A stretch of 64,000 bases of DNA, taken from Cognatiluteimonas lumbrici (GTDB taxonomy: Bacteria; Pseudomonadota; Gammaproteobacteria; Xanthomonadales; Xanthomonadaceae). Every line of letters starts with the position of its first letter. The first letter of the stretch is position 1. The notes below the pieces were generated by a model, which did not search any database, was not told where the DNA came from, and was given only the letters and a program-made list of their open reading frames with translations. Of the stretch, positions 59,645 to 64,000 are shown piece after piece. Location: assembly GCF_006476065.1 (NCBI RefSeq), contig NZ_ML636798.1, positions 1,810,207-1,874,206 on the forward strand, in the 5' to 3' direction. The translations under genes were made by a program, and so were the position numbers.

Positions 59645-60565
59645 ATGCGCATCGTCTTCGCCGGGACGCCGGAGTTCGCCGTTCCGTCGCTGCGCGCCGC
59701 GGCCCGCAAGGCCGAGATCGTCGCCGTCTACACGCAGCCCGACCGGCCGGCCGGGCGCGGGCGCGACCTGCAGGCCTCGCCGGTGAAGCTGGCCGCGCTG
59801 GAACTGGGCTTTCCCGTGCTGCAGCCCGACTCGCTGAAGTCCGAGCTCTCGCGTGACGCGCTGCGCGCGCTGCAGCCGGACCTGATGGTGGTCGTCGCCT
59901 ACGGCCTGCTGTTGCCGCAGGCGGTGCTCGACATTCCGGAGCATGGTTGCTGGAACGTGCATGCCTCGCTGCTGCCGCGCTGGCGTGGCGCCGCGCCGAT
60001 CCAGCGCGCGATCGAGGCCGGCGACAGCGAGACCGGCGTGTGCCTGATGCAGATGGAGAAGGGCCTGGACACCGGTCCGGTGTTGCTGTCGCAGCGCACG
60101 CCGATCGGCGCCGACGAGACCGCGGGCCAGTTGCACGACCGCCTCGCCGAACTGGGCGCGCAGGTGCTGTCCGACGGGCTCGGCCTGCTGCGTGCCGGGA
60201 TGAAGCCGGTGGCCCGGCCGCAGCCGGACGCTGGCGCGACCTATGCCCGCAAGCTCGAGAAGTCCGAGGCGCGGCTGGACTGGTCGCAGCCGGCACCTGT
60301 GCTGGCACGCAAGGTGCGGGCGTTCCATCCGTGGCCGGTCGCGGAGGGGGCGCTCGCCGGCGAGCGCGTGCGTATCCATGCCGCCGAGGCGGTGGACGTC
60401 GCGCACGATGCCGCGCCCGGCAGCGTGCTGCAGGCCTCGCGCGCGGGCATCGACGTCGCCTGCGGCGAGGGTGCGCTGCGCATCACCCGGCTGCAGCGCG
60501 AAGGCGGGCGTGCGCTCGCCGCAGGGGACTACCTCAACGCGCGGCCGCTGGCCGCGGGCGCGTGA
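59645..60565 (+). CDS. fmt: Methionyl-tRNA formyltransferase
   Basis: 306 aa. [40 protein letters not shown]-type [30 protein letters not shown] (catalytic Asn/His region) and [12 protein letters not shown]-terminal OB domain. Formylates initiator Met-tRNA. The stop overlaps the rsmB GTG by four bases. Confidence 0.97.
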   Translation: MRIVFAGTPEFAVPSLRAAARKAEIVAVYTQPDRPAGRGRDLQASPVKLAALELGFPVLQPDSLKSELSRDALRALQPDLMVVVAYGLLLPQAVLDIPEHGCWNVHASLLPRWRGAAPIQRAIEAGDSETGVCLMQMEKGLDTGPVLLSQRTPIGADETAGQLHDRLAELGAQVLSDGLGLLRAGMKPVARPQPDAGATYARKLEKSEARLDWSQPAPVLARKVRAFHPWPVAEGALAGERVRIHAAEAVDVAHDAAPGSVLQASRAGIDVACGEGALRITRLQREGGRALAAGDYLNARPLAAGA

Positions 60566-61860
60566 GCCCGGCCCCGGGCGCGGAAGTGCGTGCCGCCGCG
60601 GCGCGCGTGCTCGATGGCGTGCTGCACCGCGGCCGCTCGCTGAAGGCGGAACTGGGCGGCGCGCTGCCGGCGCTCGACGATCCTCGCGACCGCGCGCTGC
60701 TCGAGGCGATCGTGTTCGCGGCCCTGCGCCGGCGCGGCGCCTACGACGCCGCGCTCGCGGCATGGATGTCGAAACCGCCGGGGCGCCGGGACGCGCCATT
60801 GCGTGCGTTGCTCTACGCGGGATTCGCCCAACTCGACGCATTGCAACTGCCCGCGCACGCCGCGGTCGCGGCGACGGTGGAGGCCGCGCGCGTGCTCGGG
60901 CGCGCCCACCAGGCCGGGCTGGTCAACGCGTTGCTGCGCCGTGCCTCGCGCGAGGGCATCGCCGAGGGCGACCCCGCGACCGGATGGCCCGCGTGGCTGC
61001 TGGAGGCGCTGCGGCGCGATTGGCCGGGGGACGTGGGCGGCATCGTCGCGGCCAGCACGCGGCCGGCGCCGATGTGGCTGCGCGTGAACCGCCGCCGCGG
61101 CACGCCGGACGACTACCGCGCGCGCCTCGCTGAAGCGGGCATCGCGGCGACGCACGATCCCGCCTGCGTGGACGGTCTTCGCCTGGAAACTCCGGTGCCG
61201 GTCTCGGCCCTGCCCGGCTTCGAGGACGGCGACGCCTCGGTGCAGGACGGCAGCGCGCAACTGGTCGCCGATGCGCTGGCGCCGCCGCCCGGCGCGCGCG
61301 TGCTCGACGCCTGCGCCGCGCCCGGCGGCAAGGCCGCGCACCTGCTCGAGCGCGACCCGGCGTTGCGGTTGCTGGCGCTGGACGTGGACGCACGCCGGCT
61401 GCGGCGCGTCGGCGACACACTCGAACGCGTCGGCGTCGCCGCCGGCGCGAGCCTGCGCGAGGCCGATGCCACCGATGTCGCGCGCTGGTGGGACGGGGTC
61501 CCGTTCGACGCCATCCTGCTCGACGCACCCTGCAGCGCCACCGGCGTGGTGCGCCGCCAGCCCGACATCCTGCTGCACCGGCGTGCCAGCGACGTCGCCG
61601 CGCTGGTGCAGCTGCAGGCGCGGCTGCTCGACGCGCTGTGGCCGACGCTCGCGCGCGGCGGCACGCTGCTGTACGCGACCTGCTCGCTGCTGCGCGAAGA
61701 GAACGATGCACAGGTCGCGGCCCTTGTTGCGCGCACCCCCGATGCAAGGCTGCAACCGCTCGACGATCGCTTCGGTCGCGATACCGGGAACGGCTCGCAG
61801 CGGTTCCCTGGCGGGCAGGGCATGGACGGCTTCTTCTACGCGCGCCTCGAGAAAATGTAG
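60562..61860 (+). CDS. rsmB: 16S rRNA m5C967 methyltransferase
   Basis: 432 aa from a GTG overlapping fmt (GTGA). NusB-like N-terminal RNA-binding domain (~1-140), then the Rossmann methyltransferase: [13 protein letters not shown] (SAM), [15 protein letters not shown] and [11 protein letters not shown] with the two catalytic Cys. Methylates C967 in 16S rRNA. The stop TAG lies in a degenerate REP head at 61857. Confidence 0.95.
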   Translation: MSPAPGAEVRAAAARVLDGVLHRGRSLKAELGGALPALDDPRDRALLEAIVFAALRRRGAYDAALAAWMSKPPGRRDAPLRALLYAGFAQLDALQLPAHAAVAATVEAARVLGRAHQAGLVNALLRRASREGIAEGDPATGWPAWLLEALRRDWPGDVGGIVAASTRPAPMWLRVNRRRGTPDDYRARLAEAGIAATHDPACVDGLRLETPVPVSALPGFEDGDASVQDGSAQLVADALAPPPGARVLDACAAPGGKAAHLLERDPALRLLALDVDARRLRRVGDTLERVGVAAGASLREADATDVARWWDGVPFDAILLDAPCSATGVVRRQPDILLHRRASDVAALVQLQARLLDALWPTLARGGTLLYATCSLLREENDAQVAALVARTPDARLQPLDDRFGRDTGNGSQRFPGGQGMDGFFYARLEKM

Positions 61861-61877
61861 GAGCGCCGCTCCTGCAG
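61857..61877 (+). repeat. Degenerate GTAG REP-like element
   Basis: GTAGGAGCGCCGCTCC, with the first arm retained and a short GGAGCG/CGCTCC palindrome. The TAG is the rsmB stop. A further GTAGGA at 61878 lies 13 bases before the GT39 ATG and could act as its ribosome-binding site. Confidence 0.6.
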
Positions 61878-61890
61878 GTAGGATTCGCGG

Positions 61891-63567
61891 ATGCCACACG
61901 ACCGCACTTCCCGCGACACCTGGCTGTTCTGGATCCTGGCCCTGCTGGTGCTCGCCGCGGGCCTCGGCCTGCGCGACCCGTGGCCGGCCGACGAGCCGCG
62001 CTTCACGCTGGCCGCGAAGCAGATGGTGGAGAGCGGCGAGTGGCTGTTCCCGCATCGCGGCGGCGAGCTCTACCCGGACAAGCCGCCGCTGTTCATGTGG
62101 CTGCAGGCCGCCGGCTACACGCTGTTCGGAAGCTGGCGCGTCGCGTTCCTGCTGCCGTCGCTGCTGGCCGCGCTCGGCACGCTGTGGCTGGTCGTGGACC
62201 TGGGCACCCGGCTGTGGACCCGCCGCGTCGGCCTCTACGCCGGCTATGCGCTGCTGTTCGCGCTGCAGTTCACCTACCAGGCCAAGCGCGCGCAGATCGA
62301 CCCGCTGGTGACGTTCTGGATCACGCTCGGGAACTACGCTCTCCTGCGCTTCTTCCTCGCACCCGCCGGCGACGACCGCGCACGCTGGGGCTTCTGGATG
62401 CTCGGTTGGTTCGCCGCCGGCCTGGGCACGATCACCAAGGGCGTCGGCGCGCTGGTGCTGCTGATGCTGGTGCCCGGCATCTGGGCGGCGCTGCGCGGAT
62501 GGCAGGGCGCGCGCGCGCCGCTGGCGAGCTGGAAGACGCTGCTCGGTCCGCTCGCGTTCCTGGTCGCGGTGTCGCTGTGGCTGGTGCCGATGGCCACCGC
62601 GGCGCTCAACCATCCCGACCCGGCGTACCACGCCTACCTCGACAACATCCTGTTCAAACAGACCGCGCAGCGCTACGCGCAGTCCTGGGACCATCCGCAG
62701 CCGCCCTGGTACCACCTGCAGGTGATGCTGACCGCGTGGCTGCCGGCGATGCTGGCGCTGCCCTGGGCGCTGCCGGCCTGGCGCCGGCGCCTGCGCCGCC
62801 GCGACGCGCGCTACCTCTTGCCGATCGCCTGGTGGCTGCTGGCGGTGCTGTTCTTCTCGATCCCGAGCGGCAAGCGCGATGTCTACATCCTGCCCGCGCT
62901 GCCGCTCGCCTGCCTGGCACTGGCGCCGCTGCTGCCGGGGATCGTGCGCAGGGTGGCGGCGCAGCGGCTGGCGCTCGCCTTCACCCTGGTGCTGGCGGTG
63001 CTGCTGCTCGCGGCGGGCGCGGGCATGCTGCTCGGCGAACCGCGCTTCGAGCAGAAGCTGGTGCAGGACCGCGGCATCGCGCCCGCGCTGCTGCAGGCGG
63101 GGGCGTGGATGCTCGCCGGGATGGGCAGTTGGGGCCTGGGCTGCGCGCTGTGGTTCGGGCGCCGGCGCGCGGTCGCCGGCGTGGTCGCGCTGCTGGCCGG
63201 CCTGTGGGTGGCCTACGGGTTGGTCGCCTACCCGCTGCTCAACGACTCCAGCTCCGCGCGCGGCCTGATGCGCGACGCCGGCGCGCGCATCGGTCCCGAC
63301 GCGCAGCTGGGGCTTGTGGCCTGGCGCGAGCAGAACCTGCTGATGGCCGACCGCAGCGTCGCCACCTTCGGCTTCAGCAAGCCGCCGCACGAGCAGATCC
63401 GGCTCGGCATCGAATGGCAGCAACAGGAACCCGCGTTGCGCTGGCTGCTGGTGCAGGACATCGCGATGCTGCCGTGCGTGGACCGCGCCCGCGCACAGGC
63501 GCTGGACAGCGCCAACCGCCGCGGCTGGTGGCTGCTACCCGCCGCCGCCACCGCCGGCTGCCCGTAG
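61891..63567 (+). CDS. Family 39 (ArnT-like) membrane glycosyltransferase
   Basis: 558 aa, 11-12 spans. First periplasmic loop has the PMT_2 catalytic block DPWPADEPRFTLAAKQMVES (acidic pair) and DKPPLFMWLQA. Such enzymes move a sugar from polyprenyl phosphate to lipid A or cell-surface glycans at the periplasmic face. The 3' end overlaps the convergent GT2 gene by 33 bases, so both may belong to an envelope glycan region continuing out of the window. Confidence 0.9.
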   Translation: MPHDRTSRDTWLFWILALLVLAAGLGLRDPWPADEPRFTLAAKQMVESGEWLFPHRGGELYPDKPPLFMWLQAAGYTLFGSWRVAFLLPSLLAALGTLWLVVDLGTRLWTRRVGLYAGYALLFALQFTYQAKRAQIDPLVTFWITLGNYALLRFFLAPAGDDRARWGFWMLGWFAAGLGTITKGVGALVLLMLVPGIWAALRGWQGARAPLASWKTLLGPLAFLVAVSLWLVPMATAALNHPDPAYHAYLDNILFKQTAQRYAQSWDHPQPPWYHLQVMLTAWLPAMLALPWALPAWRRRLRRRDARYLLPIAWWLLAVLFFSIPSGKRDVYILPALPLACLALAPLLPGIVRRVAAQRLALAFTLVLAVLLLAAGAGMLLGEPRFEQKLVQDRGIAPALLQAGAWMLAGMGSWGLGCALWFGRRRAVAGVVALLAGLWVAYGLVAYPLLNDSSSARGLMRDAGARIGPDAQLGLVAWREQNLLMADRSVATFGFSKPPHEQIRLGIEWQQQEPALRWLLVQDIAMLPCVDRARAQALDSANRRGWWLLPAAATAGCP

Positions 63568-64000
63568 CAGCGCGTATTTCCGGTACACGTAGCGGGCGTG
63601 CAGGAAGTGGTAGCGCGGGGCGCTGCCGCCATCGAGGAAGCCGCCGCGCAGCACGAAGTTCTTGAGCCAGTGCGCGGCCGCGTGCAGCGGCGCGGCGAGC
63701 GGGCCGGCGCGCTTGCCCGCGGCGCGCCGCTGGCGCGCCCACAGCGCCGCGTAGCGGTCGAGCTTGGCGGCGTACTCGGCGTCGCTGCGCGCGGTGTCGT
63801 GCTCGATGCGCGCGGCGACGCCGGCGACGCGCCTGCCGGCCAGGTCGAGCTTCTCGTGCACGTCCGCGGGCAGGTAGCGCAGGTCGGGGCGGAACAGGCG
63901 CTCGACCGGCTCGCGTCCCCAGCCGCCATGGTCGAGCGCGGTGCCCAGGTAACGGGTGCGCCGCGGCAGGCGCCAGACGTCCGCGCGCTCCACGCCGCCA
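63535..64000 (-). CDS. Family 2 glycosyltransferase (LPS-core/WaaE-like), C-terminal part
   Basis: The frame runs off the right edge; about 155 residues are visible. The end matches WaaE/KdtX-type proteins: HGGWGREPVERLFRPD, VHEKLDL, KLDRYAAL, LKNFVLRGGFLDG and HARYVYRKYALL. The catalytic N-terminus is outside the window. Likely adds a sugar to LPS core. Codons before 63993 remain open, so no start should be set here. Confidence 0.8.
   Translation of the reverse strand, partial: GGVERADVWRLPRRTRYLGTALDHGGWGREPVERLFRPDLRYLPADVHEKLDLAGRRVAGVAARIEHDTARSDAEYAAKLDRYAALWARQRRAAGKRAGPLAAPLHAAAHWLKNFVLRGGFLDGGSAPRYHFLHARYVYRKYALLRAAGGGGGG

Overview
This window reads as chromosomal backbone of a high-G+C gammaproteobacterium of the Xanthomonadaceae/Lysobacteraceae type (Lysobacter, Luteimonas and relatives). 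That placement is inferred from gene order and protein character; no rRNA is present. Supporting points are the trxA-rho / rhlB and ftsE-ftsX-rpoH blocks, the def-fmt-rsmB / lysM-dprA-smg-topA-tsaC divergent block, a ketosynthase/chain-length-factor/glycosyltransferase/halogenase set of xanthomonadin (aryl polyene) type, a C-rich sRNA gene downstream of polA like Xanthomonas sX13, and GTAG-headed REP palindromes like those of Stenotrophomonas. I see no prophage, insertion sequence, CRISPR array, tRNA or rRNA. Genes are dense, frequently overlap by 1-8 bases, and use GTG or TTG starts in several cases.

Layout. 1-3.5 kb: truncated S9 peptidase, hemF, DUF421 membrane protein. 3.5-4 kb: hairpin-rich spacer with an sX13-like sRNA. 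4-11.4 kb: polA, DUF2782 lipoprotein, SDR, chaB, uvrD, yqhA-like. 11.5-14.7 kb: glutathione transferase and a secreted DPP-IV-type peptidase, separated by a 101-nt hairpin. 14.8-20.6 kb: pigment-type cluster (KS, CLF, GT2, flavin halogenase) followed by a REP pair, a lipoprotein and a FabG-like reductase. 20.7-28.5 kb: acyl desaturase, EF-hand protein, YcgL, a large ankyrin protein, a Kef-type antiporter and a TonB-C-like periplasmic protein. 28.5-37.4 kb: rho, trxA, rhlB, ftsE, ftsX, a double-receiver regulator, ung, rpoH, DUF1203. 37.4-46.5 kb: priA, a spacer with paired DnaA boxes, a membrane-tethered sigma-like gene with a DUF3106 partner, a convergent histidine kinase / response regulator pair, a TPR-secretin lipoprotein and a DUF3667 protein. 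46.5-64 kb: MATE exporter, sppA, SDR, two DUF4124 proteins, tsaC, topA, an RDD-pilin fusion, smg, dprA, lysM, def, fmt, rsmB, GT39 and the 3' end of a GT2 gene running off the window.

How parts work together. Most genes are housekeeping: DNA replication and repair (polA, uvrD, priA, ung, topA, dprA), transcription and RNA decay (rho, rhlB, rpoH), division (ftsEX), translation (def, fmt, rsmB, tsaC) and haem synthesis (hemF). The accessory interest lies in four places: the pigment-type KS/CLF/halogenase genes; the signalling-secretin neighbourhood at 39.8-45.5 kb; an RNA circuit suggested by the sX13-like sRNA and a complementary G-rich repeat leader in front of the RDD-pilin gene; and REP elements whose GTAG head supplies the stop codon of the upstream gene at all four sites seen. 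PriA and DprA each appear to lack an accessory domain usual for their families.
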